From NCBI RefSeq assembly GCF_012726175.1, contig NZ_JAASAD010000006.1, forward strand, positions 124,001-188,000: a DNA stretch of 64,000 bases, given 5' to 3'. The notes beneath the pieces were generated by a model. It searched no databases. It was given only the letters and a program-made list of their open reading frames with translations, and had not been told where the DNA came from. The position numbers were made by a program, and so were the translations under genes. Positions 1 through 8,491 of the stretch are shown here, piece after piece; the first letter of the stretch is position 1, and each line of letters begins with the position of its first letter. Origin of the DNA: Micromonospora sp. HNM0581 (GTDB lineage: Bacteria; Actinomycetota; Actinomycetes; Mycobacteriales; Micromonosporaceae).

Positions 1-1
1 G

Positions 2-1345
2 AGCGACGGGGTGGCCCTGCCGCTCACCTACACGTTCGACCCGGGTACCCCGACCGACGGCGTGACGGTGGACATCCCACTGCCGTTGCTCAACCAGATC
101 CCCGCCGAGAGCTTCGACTGGCAGGTGCCGGGGCTTCGTGAGGAACTGGTCGTCGCGCTGATCCGATCGCTGCCGAAGCCGGTACGGCGCAACTTCGTGC
201 CGGTGCCCGACTACGCCCGCGCCGCGCTTGCCGCGATCACCCCGGGCACGGAGCCGCTGCTTGACGCGCTGACCCGGCAACTACGACGGATGACCGGGGT
301 GACCGTGCCCCGCGACGCGTGGGAGGTGGACAAGCTGCCGCCACATCTGCGGGTCACCTTCCGGGTGCTCGGTGACGACGACGAGCCGGTCGCCGAGGGC
401 AAGGACCTGCCGGCCCTGCAACGTCGGCTCACGGCGGAGGTACGCCAGGTGGTGGCCGCCGCAGCGCCGGAGCTGGCCGGCACCGGGCTGACCGGCTGGG
501 AGTTCGGTGCGCTGCCGCGCACCATCGAGCAGGTACGGGCCGGGTACGCGGTGACCGCCTACCCGGCGCTGGTGGACGAGGGTGCCACGGTCGGCGTGAA
601 GGTGTTCGACTCCCCGGCGGAGCAGGAGGCGGCGCACTGGGCGGGTACCCGTCGACTGCTGCGGCTGACCGTGCCGTCGCCGGCGAAGTTCCTTCAGGGG
701 CGGCTCAGTAACGAGGCGAAGCTGGCGTTGTCCCGTAACCCGCACGGCGGGGTGCAGGCGTTGATCGAGGATGCGGCCGGCGCGGCGATCGACAAACTGA
801 TCGCTGAGGCGGGTGGGCCGGCTTGGGACGAGGCGGGTTTCGCCGCGCTGCGCGACAAGGTCCGTGCCGAGTTGGTCGACACGGTAGTGGAGGTGATGGA
901 CCGGGTACGGGCGGTGCTCGCCGCCGCGTACGCGGTGCAGCAGCGACTCGGCGCGACGAGGAACTTGGCCGTGGTGGCCGCCCTGGCCGATATCCGCAAC
1001 CAGGTCACCGGCCTGGTGCACCCCGGGTTCGTCACCGAGGCCGGGTACGCCCGGCTGCCGGACCTGCTGCGCTATCTGACCGCGATCGAGCGTCGGCTGG
1101 ATCGGCTGCCGGGTAGTCCCGCACGGGACAGGTCTCAGCAGGACCGGGTGGCGTCGGTGCAGCGGGAGTACGACGAGATGCTGGCCGCGCTGCCCCTGGC
1201 GCGACGCTCGTCGGAGGCGGTGCGACGGATCCGTTGGATGATCGAGGAGTTGCGGGTGAGCGTCTTCGCCCAGGCCCTCGGCACCCCCTATCCCGTCTCC
1301 GAGCAGCGCATCTACCGCGCCATGGACGACGCCGAGAGCGGTTAG
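2..1345 (+). CDS. hrpA: ATP-dependent RNA helicase HrpA, C-terminal part (gene cut by window start)
   Basis: The frame is open from base 2 and stops at TAG 1343-1345, giving about 447 residues with no start of its own, so the gene begins outside the window. The sequence (PLTYTFDPGTPTDGVTVDIP, PLPLLNQIP, and later ISFAQALGTPYPVSEQRI-like ending) matches the C-terminal region (DUF3418) of HrpA, a DEAH-box RNA helicase of roughly 1,300 residues. The helicase motor motifs would lie upstream and are not seen. The stop codon overlaps the stop of the convergent LysR gene by four bases (TTAG), leaving no room for a separate terminator. The family call is firm; the assignment of an RNA-processing role rests on family knowledge only. 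Confidence 0.85.
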   Translation, partial: SDGVALPLTYTFDPGTPTDGVTVDIPLPLLNQIPAESFDWQVPGLREELVVALIRSLPKPVRRNFVPVPDYARAALAAITPGTEPLLDALTRQLRRMTGVTVPRDAWEVDKLPPHLRVTFRVLGDDDEPVAEGKDLPALQRRLTAEVRQVVAAAAPELAGTGLTGWEFGALPRTIEQVRAGYAVTAYPALVDEGATVGVKVFDSPAEQEAAHWAGTRRLLRLTVPSPAKFLQGRLSNEAKLALSRNPHGGVQALIEDAAGAAIDKLIAEAGGPAWDEAGFAALRDKVRAELVDTVVEVMDRVRAVLAAAYAVQQRLGATRNLAVVAALADIRNQVTGLVHPGFVTEAGYARLPDLLRYLTAIERRLDRLPGSPARDRSQQDRVASVQREYDEMLAALPLARRSSEAVRRIRWMIEELRVSVFAQALGTPYPVSEQRIYRAMDDAESG

Positions 1346-2274
1346 CGCAGAGGTTCGACGCCGGGTGGGAGTTGCGCGGTGGCGGTGGCGGTGTGCACGT
1401 AGTCGAGAAGGATGCGGCGTAGCTCGCGGCCGGCGTGGGTGGGCACGGCGTCGCGACGGCGGGCTACGGCGATGGTGCGTCGTACTCCCGGCGGAGCGAG
1501 TCGGGTGACCCGGATGCCGGCCCGGCGGGCCACCACCATGCCGGGTACCACGGCGATGCCCAGCCCGGCCTCGACGAAGCTGAGCACCGCGTCCATTTCC
1601 CCGCCGTCGACTGACAGGGCCGGTTCGAAGCCGGCGTCGCGGCACGCCTGAAGGGTGGCGTCGCGCAGGTCGTAACCCTCGCGGAACATCACCATCGGCT
1701 GGTCCCGCAGGTCGGTGATGCGCAGGTCGGCACTGGGCGTGGCGGTGGGCACCGGGTCGACCGAGGCGACCACCAGGCTCTCGGTGAGTATCGGATCGGC
1801 TCGCAGGCCGGGGTCTGTCCCCTGGGCAGGCATTATGATCAACGCGAGGTCGAGATCGCCCCTGAGCAGGTCACGAACAAGGTCCTGCGAGCCACCCTCC
1901 TCCATCCGCAGGTCCACGGTGGGGTGGGCGTCGCGGAACCGGCGGAGGACCGGCGGGGCGAGCGAGGTGGCGAGGCTGGGGGTGGCGCCGAGGCGTACCC
2001 GGCCGCGCCGTAGCCCGACCAGTTCCTGTACCTCCCGGGTGGCGGTCTCGACGTCGGCCAGGATCCGGGTGGCCAGTGGCAGCAGCACCTCCCCTGCCGC
2101 GGTGAGCGTTATGTTGCCCCTTACCCGTTCGAACAGGGGCGCCCCGAGGGCGTCCTCCAGGGCGTGAATTTGCTTACTCAACGAGGGTTGGGTGATGCCC
2201 ACGAGATCCGCGGCTTGGGTGAAATGTCGTACTTCGGCCACCGCAACGAAGTACTTCAGCTGATGGAGCTGCAT
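1342..2274 (-). CDS. LysR-family transcriptional regulator, divergent from sdhCAB
   Basis: A 310-residue protein of usual LysR length. Residues 1-60 form the winged helix-turn-helix (LKYFVAVAEVRHFTQAA, then QPSLSKQIHALEDALGAPLF), and residues 90-300 form the periplasmic-binding-like effector domain. It is divergent from sdhC, and the intergenic region carries a long inverted repeat with a T-N11-A core, the typical LysR operator form. The repeat covers the gene's own likely -10 element (TAGGCT, six bases before the ATG), so autorepression is likely, and control of the sdh genes is a reasonable inference. The ligand cannot be told from sequence. The ATG at 2274 appears leaderless. Confidence 0.92.
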   Translation of the reverse strand: MQLHQLKYFVAVAEVRHFTQAADLVGITQPSLSKQIHALEDALGAPLFERVRGNITLTAAGEVLLPLATRILADVETATREVQELVGLRRGRVRLGATPSLATSLAPPVLRRFRDAHPTVDLRMEEGGSQDLVRDLLRGDLDLALIIMPAQGTDPGLRADPILTESLVVASVDPVPTATPSADLRITDLRDQPMVMFREGYDLRDATLQACRDAGFEPALSVDGGEMDAVLSFVEAGLGIAVVPGMVVARRAGIRVTRLAPPGVRRTIAVARRRDAVPTHAGRELRRILLDYVHTATATAQLPPGVEPLR

Positions 2275-2298
2275 CTAGATAGCCTACGGCTATCAAGA
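2274..2298. promoter_or_regulatory. LysR-type operator: 25-bp inverted repeat
   Basis: Arms of 11 bases (2274-2284 and 2288-2298) match at 10 of 11 positions around a 3-base centre. The inner 15 bases (2279-2293, ATAGCCTACGGCTAT) have six-base perfect arms and contain T-N11-A, the LysR-family consensus core. The repeat starts at the first base of the lysR start codon and covers the regulator's predicted -10 (minus-strand TAGGCT at 2286-2281). Bound protein would block lysR transcription and sits just upstream of the sdhC promoter. Confidence 0.75.
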
Positions 2299-2314
2299 CT
2301 GCGGCGTCGATGCA

Positions 2315-2344
2315 TTGGACGACTGATCCAACTACTCCTAGCGT
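2315..2344 (+). promoter_or_regulatory. Predicted sdhCAB promoter, leaderless
   Basis: TTGGAC (2315-2320), an 18-base spacer, and TAGCGT (2339-2344) fit a group-1 sigma promoter. Seven bases later comes GTG 2352 in the sdhC frame, the spacing expected of a leaderless actinobacterial mRNA. No Shine-Dalgarno sequence precedes this GTG. The LysR operator ends 17 bases upstream of the -35 element, a position that suits activation. Confidence 0.6.
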
Positions 2345-2351
2345 CGATCAG

Positions 2352-3044
2352 GTGGTAGTCACGACGAGAACCCGGTCGCCCATCCGGTCTAATGTCGGCC
2401 TGAAGGCCGTCATGGCGGTGACAGGCATCCTGCTGGTGCTGTTCCTCATCGCCCATATGCTCGGCAACCTGAAGATCTTCACGGGTGCGACATCGTTCGA
2501 CCACTACGCACACTGGTTGCGTGAACTCGGTGCCCCACTGCTGCCCAGCGCCGGGTTCCTCTGGATCCAGCGGGTCGGGCTGCTGACCGCGGTGCTCCTG
2601 CACATCGGGGCCGCCACGATCCTGGCGATGCGCGCCCGAGCCGCCCGCCCGGTGCGCTACGCCCACCGTAAGAAGGTCCGGGGCAGCTACGCGGCCCGGA
2701 CCATGCGCTGGGGTGGCGTGATCATCCTGCTCTTCGTGATTTACCACATCCTCGACCTGACCACCGGCACGCTGAACCCGGTCGGCGACCCGTCCCGGCC
2801 ATACGCCAACGTGGTCGCCGACTTCGCCCCGGAACGCTGGTACGTCACGGCCTTCTACACCCTGGCGGTCGTCGCGCTCGGCTTCCACCTGCGGCACGGC
2901 GTGTTCAGCGCGCTGCGCAGCCTCGGCCAGCAGACCCCCGGCGGCGAACAGCGGGCCCGGTTGGTGGCTCTCGTCTTCGCCGTCGTGCTCTGCGCCGGCT
3001 ACCTCCTGGTCCCGTTCGCCGTACTCACCGGATTGGTGTCCTGA
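2352..3044 (+). CDS. sdhC: Succinate dehydrogenase cytochrome b subunit SdhC
   Basis: The membrane anchor of succinate dehydrogenase (complex II), which passes electrons from succinate to menaquinone. The 230-residue protein has five hydrophobic helices at about residues 17-38, 62-90, 118-137, 162-180 and 202-225, as in the single-anchor b558-type family. Histidines that could bind haem lie in [20 protein letters not shown] and FHLRHG. An in-frame ATG at 2310 would add 14 residues, but those codons overlap the predicted promoter, so GTG 2352 is preferred. The gene is followed by sdhA after two bases and forms an operon sdhC-sdhA-sdhB. Confidence 0.9.
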   Translation: MVVTTRTRSPIRSNVGLKAVMAVTGILLVLFLIAHMLGNLKIFTGATSFDHYAHWLRELGAPLLPSAGFLWIQRVGLLTAVLLHIGAATILAMRARAARPVRYAHRKKVRGSYAARTMRWGGVIILLFVIYHILDLTTGTLNPVGDPSRPYANVVADFAPERWYVTAFYTLAVVALGFHLRHGVFSALRSLGQQTPGGEQRARLVALVFAVVLCAGYLLVPFAVLTGLVS

Positions 3045-3046
3045 CC

Positions 3047-4984
3047 GTGGAACTGTTCTCCCAGGGCGACCCGATCGCCGACACCAGAGCCCCCGACGGC
3101 CCCATCGAGACCCGCTGGGATCGTCGCCGCTTCGAGGCGAAGCTGGTGAACCCGGCCAACCGCCGCAAGATGACCGTGATCGTGGTCGGCACCGGCCTGG
3201 CCGGCGGCTCCGCCGCCGCGACGCTCGCCGAACAGGGCTACCGGGTCAGGTCGTACTGCTACCAGGACAGCCCCCGCCGGGCCCACTCGATCGCCGCGCA
3301 GGGCGGCATCAACGCCGCCAAGAACTACCGCAACGACGGCGACTCGGTGCACCGGTTGTTCTACGACACCGTCAAGGGCGGCGACTTCCGCTCCCGCGAG
3401 TCGAACGTGCACCGGCTGGCCGAGGTCTCGGTGAACATCATCGACCAGTGCGTCGCCCAGGGGGTGCCGTTCGCCCGCGAGTACGGCGGGTTGCTCGACA
3501 CCCGCTCGTTCGGCGGTGCACAGGTGCAGCGCACCTTCTACGCCCGGGGGCAGACCGGCCAGCAGCTGCTGCTCGGCGCCTACCAGGCGTTGGAGCGGCA
3601 GATCGGCCTGGGCAACGTGGAGATGAACGCCCGGCACGAGATGCTGGAGCTGATCGTCGTCGACGGCAAGGCCCGGGGCATCGTGGTCCGCGACATGGTC
3701 ACCGGCGAGATCACCACGGAGTTCGCCGACGCGGTGGTGCTCGCCTCCGGTGGCTACGGCAACGTCTTCTACCTCTCCACCAACGCCAAGGGCTGCAACG
3801 TCACCGCCACCTGGCGGGCCCACCGTAAGGGGGCGTACTTCGCCAACCCCTGCTACACCCAGATCCACCCGACCTGCATCCCGGTCTCCGGCGACCACCA
3901 GTCGAAGTTGACCTTGATGAGCGAGTCGCTGCGCAACGACGGCCGGGTGTGGGTACCCAGGGCCAAGGGCGACGACCGGGACCCGCGCGAGATCCCCGAG
4001 GACGAGCGGGACTACTACCTGGAGCGCATCTACCCGTCCTTCGGCAACCTGGTACCCCGCGACATCGCCTCCCGCGCCGCGAAGAACGTCTGCGACGAGG
4101 GCCGGGGGGTGGGTCCGACGAAGCTCGGCGTCTACCTCGACTTCGCCGACGCCATCAACCGCCTGGGACGCAAGGCCATCGAGGCCAAGTACGGCAACCT
4201 CTTCGAGATGTACGAACGGATCACCGGCGAGGATCCGTACGAGGTCCCGATGCGGATCTACCCCGCGGTGCACTACACGATGGGCGGCCTCTGGGTCGAC
4301 TACGACCTGCAGTCGACGATTCCCGGGCTGTTCGTCATCGGTGAGGCCAACTTCTCCGACCACGGCGCGAACCGGCTCGGCGCCTCGGCGCTGATGCAGG
4401 GCCTCGCCGACGGGTACTTCGTGCTACCCAACACGGTCGCCAACTACCTCGCCGCCGGCCCGTTCGAGAAGGTCGACGCGACCCACCCGGCGGCCGTCGA
4501 GGCGCGTCGCGACGTCGAGGACCGCATCCAGCGACTACTGGCGATCGACGGCGACCGGACGGTGGACTCGTTCCACCGTGAGCTTGGCCAGCTCATGTGG
4601 GAGCACTGCGGCATGGAACGCTCCGAGGCCGGGCTACGCAAGGCCATCGACGAGATCCGCGCCCTGCGGGACCAGTTCTGGCAGCGGGTCCGGGTGCCGG
4701 GCAACGGTGAGGGGCTGAACCAGTCGCTGGAGAAGGCGGGCCGGGTAGCCGACTTCTTCGAGCTGGCTGAGTTGATGTGCATCGACGCCCTGCACCGCGA
4801 GGAGTCGTGCGGCGGCCACTTCCGCGCCGAGCACCAGACCCCGGAGGGTGAGGCCCAGCGCGACGACGAACGGTTCGCGTACGTCGCGGCCTGGGAGTTC
4901 ACCGCCGCGGGTGAGCCGTCGGTACTGCACAAGGAAGATCTGAACTTCGAATACGTCCACCCCACGCAGCGGAGCTACAAGTGA
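3047..4984 (+). CDS. sdhA: Succinate dehydrogenase flavoprotein subunit SdhA
   Basis: The catalytic subunit that oxidises succinate to fumarate in the TCA cycle and respiratory chain. It is 645 residues long. The FAD-binding dinucleotide fold is at residues 45-57 ([13 protein letters not shown]), and the covalent flavin histidine is His80 in [13 protein letters not shown]. Substrate-side motifs include [20 protein letters not shown] and the [12 protein letters not shown] segment. The GTG start is two bases after the sdhC stop, and the 3' end overlaps sdhB by four bases (GTGA), indicating translational coupling. Confidence 0.96.
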   Translation: MELFSQGDPIADTRAPDGPIETRWDRRRFEAKLVNPANRRKMTVIVVGTGLAGGSAAATLAEQGYRVRSYCYQDSPRRAHSIAAQGGINAAKNYRNDGDSVHRLFYDTVKGGDFRSRESNVHRLAEVSVNIIDQCVAQGVPFAREYGGLLDTRSFGGAQVQRTFYARGQTGQQLLLGAYQALERQIGLGNVEMNARHEMLELIVVDGKARGIVVRDMVTGEITTEFADAVVLASGGYGNVFYLSTNAKGCNVTATWRAHRKGAYFANPCYTQIHPTCIPVSGDHQSKLTLMSESLRNDGRVWVPRAKGDDRDPREIPEDERDYYLERIYPSFGNLVPRDIASRAAKNVCDEGRGVGPTKLGVYLDFADAINRLGRKAIEAKYGNLFEMYERITGEDPYEVPMRIYPAVHYTMGGLWVDYDLQSTIPGLFVIGEANFSDHGANRLGASALMQGLADGYFVLPNTVANYLAAGPFEKVDATHPAAVEARRDVEDRIQRLLAIDGDRTVDSFHRELGQLMWEHCGMERSEAGLRKAIDEIRALRDQFWQRVRVPGNGEGLNQSLEKAGRVADFFELAELMCIDALHREESCGGHFRAEHQTPEGEAQRDDERFAYVAAWEFTAAGEPSVLHKEDLNFEYVHPTQRSYK

Positions 4985-5742
4985 ACCTGACCCTGCGCAT
5001 CTGGCGCCAGTCCGGCCCCCAGGACAAGGGTCGGATGATCAAGTACCAGGTCGACGACGTCTCTCCGGACATGTCGTTCCTGGAGATGCTCGACGTGCTC
5101 AACGAGCGGTTGATCCTCGGCGGCGAGGAGCCGATCGCCTTCGACCACGACTGTCGCGAAGGCATCTGCGGAATGTGCGGCCTCATGATCAACGGGGACG
5201 CGCACGGTCCACAGCGCGGTACCACCGCCTGTCAGCTGCACATGCGGCAGTTCAAGGACGGCGACACCATCGACATCGAGCCGTGGCGGGCCCGGGCCTT
5301 CCCGGTCATCAAGGACCTGGTCGTCAACCGCAACGCCTTCGACACGATCATCGCTGCCGGCGGGTACGTCACCGCCCCCACCGGCAGCGCCCCGGAGGCG
5401 CACTCCGTGCCGGTGGCCAAGGCCGACGCGGACGCCGCCTTCGAATCCGCCGCCTGCATCGGCTGCGGTGCCTGCGTAGCGGCGTGCCCGAACGGCTCGG
5501 GGATGCTGTTCACCGCCGCGAAGGTCACCCAGTTGTCGCTGCTGCCGCAGGGCCAGCCCGAGCGCTACACCCGGGTCGTCGACATGGTCGACGCGCACGA
5601 CGAGGCCGGCTTCGGTGGCTGCACCAACGCCGGTGAGTGCACCGTGGTCTGCCCGAAGGGAATCCCGTTGACCACGATCGGCCGCCTCAACCGCGACTAC
5701 CTGGCAGCGACCACCCGACACGCCGACACCCCCGGCACCTGA
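4981..5742 (+). CDS. sdhB: Succinate dehydrogenase iron-sulfur subunit SdhB
   Basis: The 253-residue electron-transfer subunit. An N-terminal 2Fe-2S ferredoxin-like domain carries Cys58, Cys63, Cys66 and Cys84. The C-terminal helical domain carries [12 protein letters not shown] (Cys159, 162, 165, 169) and Cys214, Cys220 and Cys224 for the 4Fe-4S and 3Fe-4S clusters. The GTG start overlaps the sdhA stop. A strong hairpin begins 18 bases after the stop codon and likely ends the operon. Confidence 0.95.
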   Translation: MNLTLRIWRQSGPQDKGRMIKYQVDDVSPDMSFLEMLDVLNERLILGGEEPIAFDHDCREGICGMCGLMINGDAHGPQRGTTACQLHMRQFKDGDTIDIEPWRARAFPVIKDLVVNRNAFDTIIAAGGYVTAPTGSAPEAHSVPVAKADADAAFESAACIGCGACVAACPNGSGMLFTAAKVTQLSLLPQGQPERYTRVVDMVDAHDEAGFGGCTNAGECTVVCPKGIPLTTIGRLNRDYLAATTRHADTPGT

Positions 5743-5760
5743 CCGCCGCAGCCGGCACAC

Positions 5761-5810
5761 GGACCGGCCGCCGTACCGATGCCGGTACGGCGGCCGGTCC
5801 GTTTGTCTTG
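5761..5810 (+). terminator. Intrinsic terminator after sdhCAB
   Basis: A perfect 17-bp stem (5761-5777 pairing with 5784-5800) with a six-base loop is followed by GTTTGTCTTG, a T-rich tail. It is one of the strongest hairpins in the window and lies 18 bases after the sdhB stop. Confidence 0.85.
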
Positions 5811-5854
5811 CGGGCGGCCCCGCCGACCGCCGGGATCACACTGCCGAGAACACT

Positions 5855-5870
5855 CGGGCACGTGTGCCCG
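5855..5870. promoter_or_regulatory. Short inverted repeat upstream of the alcohol dehydrogenase gene
   Basis: CGGGCAC (5855-5861), two bases, GTGCCCG (5864-5870). It lies in the 239-base region between sdhB and the alcohol dehydrogenase, after the sdh terminator, and could be an operator. No regulator gene is adjacent, so the role is open. Confidence 0.3.
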
Positions 5871-5981
5871 GGAGGACCGCCGTCGAGTGGTCCACTGCCG
5901 GTTCGAGACCCCGCCGCCGGTTCAACCAGCCCCGGACGGGTAGCAGTCCGGTCAGACGTACAGCGGCGAGGAGGGGTCGGC

Positions 5982-7163
5982 ATGCGGGCACTGACCTGGC
6001 AGGGCAAACGGGACGTACGGGTCGAGGAGGTCCCCGACCCGACGATCGAGGAACCAACCGACGCTATCGTGCGGATCACCTCCACCGCCATCTGCGGCTC
6101 CGATCTGCACCTGTACGAGGTCCTCGGGCCGTACCTCAAGGCCGGCGACATCCTCGGACACGAACCCATGGGCATCGTCGAGGAGGTCGGGCCCGGGGTG
6201 ACCCGGCTCAAACCTGGCGACCGGGTGGTGGTGCCGTTCAACATCTCCTGCGGCTTTTGCTGGATGTGCCAGCGTCAGCTCTACGCCCAGTGCGAGACCA
6301 CCCAGGTCACCGCCGAGGGTAAGGGCGCCGCCCTGTTCGGCTACACCTCCCTCTACGGTGCGGTGCCCGGCGGGCAGGCCCAGTTCCTCCGCGTCCCGTA
6401 CGCCGAGTTCGGCCCGATCAAGGTGCCGGCGGACGGCCCCGACGAGCGGTGGCTCTATCTCTCCGACATTCTCCCGACCGCGTGGCAGGCGGTGCGGTAC
6501 GCCGACACACCTCCCGGCGGCACCCTCGCCGTCTTCGGGCTGGGGCCGGTGGGACAGCTCTGCGCCCGCATCGGCCGCCATCTCGGCGCCGACCGGGTGA
6601 TCGGCCTCGACCTGGTGCCGGAGCGGTTGGAGATGGCCCGCCGGCACGGTGTGGAGGTGCTCGACGTGTCCCAACTCGACGACGTCCCCGGCACACTCGT
6701 CGACCTGGTGGACGGGCGTGGGCCGGACGCGGTGATCGACGCGGTCGGCATGGAATCGCACGGTGCACCGTTGGGCAAACTGGGTCAGGCCGCCGCCGGT
6801 CTGCTGCCCGACAAGCTGGCCCAGCCGATGATCGACAAGATGGGCATCGACCGGCTCGTCGCGCTCAAGGCCGCGCTCAAGGCCGTCCGACGCGGCGGCA
6901 CCGTCTCCATCTCCGGGGTGTACGGCGGCGAGATCGACCCGCTGCCGCTGATGGAGATGTTCGACCGGGGCATCCAGGTGCGGATGGGACAGTGTCACGT
7001 CCGGCGGTGGATCGACGAGATCATGCCGCTGCTCACCGACGACGACCCGCTCGGCGTGACCGACCTGCGTACCCACCGGGTGTCGCTGGAGCAGGCACCG
7101 CAGGCGTACGAGATGTTCCAGCAGAAGCAGGACGGCTGCGTCAAGGTCGTCCTCGCCCCGTGA
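5982..7163 (+). CDS. Zinc-dependent medium-chain alcohol dehydrogenase
   Basis: A 393-residue medium-chain dehydrogenase. Catalytic zinc ligands are Cys38 (ICGSD) and His60-Glu61 (GHEP). The structural zinc site is Cys90, Cys93, Cys96 and Cys104. The NAD-binding motif GLGPVGQ follows near residue 185. The long C-terminal part (DKMGIDRLVALKAALKAVRRGG) is typical of the subgroup often annotated as glutathione-independent formaldehyde dehydrogenase-like, but the substrate is not clear. The frame is open further upstream; the ATG at 5982 is chosen because GAGGAGGGG precedes it at good spacing and the protein aligns from MRALTW. It appears monocistronic. Confidence 0.9.
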   Translation: MRALTWQGKRDVRVEEVPDPTIEEPTDAIVRITSTAICGSDLHLYEVLGPYLKAGDILGHEPMGIVEEVGPGVTRLKPGDRVVVPFNISCGFCWMCQRQLYAQCETTQVTAEGKGAALFGYTSLYGAVPGGQAQFLRVPYAEFGPIKVPADGPDERWLYLSDILPTAWQAVRYADTPPGGTLAVFGLGPVGQLCARIGRHLGADRVIGLDLVPERLEMARRHGVEVLDVSQLDDVPGTLVDLVDGRGPDAVIDAVGMESHGAPLGKLGQAAAGLLPDKLAQPMIDKMGIDRLVALKAALKAVRRGGTVSISGVYGGEIDPLPLMEMFDRGIQVRMGQCHVRRWIDEIMPLLTDDDPLGVTDLRTHRVSLEQAPQAYEMFQQKQDGCVKVVLAP

Positions 7164-7323
7164 ACCCATCGACGGGCGCACGTACGATTCTCCCTGCCGA
7201 GTGACCATCGCGGTTCGACGGCACCGGCGCCGCAAACCGTGGGCACACGTACCGCCCCCACAACGGCGGCTGCACCGCCGACGGCGGCTACCGTGGACTT
7301 CGGGATCAACCGAGGGGGGGACC

Positions 7324-8475
7324 ATGCGGGCGCCGAACGAGTCTACTGGACGTACCACCGGTCGGCGGATCACCGGGGCTGCGGCGAGTCTGGCCGCGTT
7401 GGCCGGGCTCGCCGGCGCGGCATGGTCCGTACGGAACGTGCCGGCCGCCATCGGCGGACGGCTGGCCGGGGTCCGCGCCGAACGGGCGGCCCGGTCACCA
7501 CAGTTCCGGGACGGCACCTTCCACAACCGGTCGGACACCCGCACGACCGTGCCGGTCTCCGACCGCAGCCTCGTCCGTGAGTTGCTCTTCGGCAAGCAGA
7601 AGCGCCGGCCGGCGGCACCCGTGCCACTGCTGCGGCCGGCCGCCGAGACGAACATCGACCCGGCGCGGGAACTGAACGTCATCTGGTACGGCCACGCCTC
7701 CGCGCTGATCGAGATCGAGGGTCGACGGGTGCTGCTGGACCCGGTGTGGAGCGACAGATGCTCCCCCTCGACCGCGGTCGGCCCGCGCCGGCTGCACGAA
7801 CCGCCGGTACGCCTCGACGAACTGCCCCGGCTCGACGCGATCCTGATCTCACACGACCACTACGACCATCTCGACATGGGCACGGTGCGGGAACTGACCG
7901 ACCGGCAGGCGGCACCGTTCCTGGTACCGCTCGGCGTCGGTGCCCACCTCGACCGCTGGGGCGTACCACCGGAACGGATCATCGAGCTGGACTGGTCGCA
8001 GACCCACCAGGTAGCCGAGTTGGAGATCACTTGTACCGGCGCCCAACACTTCTCCGGTCGGGGTCTGCGCCGCAACGGCACCCTCTGGGGTTCCTGGGTG
8101 GTGGCCGGGCGGCAACGCCGCGCCTACTACACCGGCGACTCCGGCTACTTCGGCGGGTACGCGGAGATCGGTGCCGCTCACGGGCCGTTCGACGTCACGC
8201 TCATGCAGATCGGCGCGTACGACCGGGCCTGGCCCGGTATCCACATGTTCCCCGAGGAGGCGGTCGACGCCCACCTCGACCTGCGTGGTGGGCTGTTCCT
8301 GCCGGTGCACTGGGCCACGTTCAACCTCGCCCTGCACGACTGGTCCGAGCCGGTGGACCGGGTCTGGGCCGAGGCGAAGGCGCGCGACGTGCGGCTGGCC
8401 GTGCCACGACCGGGCGAGCGGGTGGTGGTCGACGACCCACCTGCGGTCGACGGCTGGTGGCAGGCCATCGCCTGA
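7324..8475 (+). CDS. MBL-fold metal-dependent hydrolase, N-acyl-phosphatidylethanolamine phospholipase D-like
   Basis: A 383-residue protein with a metallo-beta-lactamase fold. The metal motif is HDHYDHLD (His177, His179, Asp181, His182), with later ligands in CTGAQHFSGRG and YYTGDSGYFGG, and FLPVHWATFNLALHDW near the C terminus. This arrangement is typical of the NAPE-PLD/UlaG-like group. Residues 17-35 are hydrophobic (GAAASLAALAGLAGAAW) and preceded by arginines, so the protein may be exported or anchored with the enzyme outside the cytoplasmic membrane. ATG 7324 follows a strong GAGGGGGGG ribosome site. A role in lipid metabolism is inferred only from the family. Confidence 0.85.
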   Translation: MRAPNESTGRTTGRRITGAAASLAALAGLAGAAWSVRNVPAAIGGRLAGVRAERAARSPQFRDGTFHNRSDTRTTVPVSDRSLVRELLFGKQKRRPAAPVPLLRPAAETNIDPARELNVIWYGHASALIEIEGRRVLLDPVWSDRCSPSTAVGPRRLHEPPVRLDELPRLDAILISHDHYDHLDMGTVRELTDRQAAPFLVPLGVGAHLDRWGVPPERIIELDWSQTHQVAELEITCTGAQHFSGRGLRRNGTLWGSWVVAGRQRRAYYTGDSGYFGGYAEIGAAHGPFDVTLMQIGAYDRAWPGIHMFPEEAVDAHLDLRGGLFLPVHWATFNLALHDWSEPVDRVWAEAKARDVRLAVPRPGERVVVDDPPAVDGWWQAIA

Positions 8476-8491
8476 TCCGGTGCCCTTCTGT

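Noticed and set aside
2999..4363. A 454-codon minus-strand frame
   Set aside because: Antisense to sdhA, which has all its family motifs; no domain signal.
5895..5945. GGTTCGAGACC resembling a tRNA T-loop
   Set aside because: No acceptor stem, anticodon arm or D arm can be formed around it; it is ordinary intergenic sequence upstream of the alcohol dehydrogenase.
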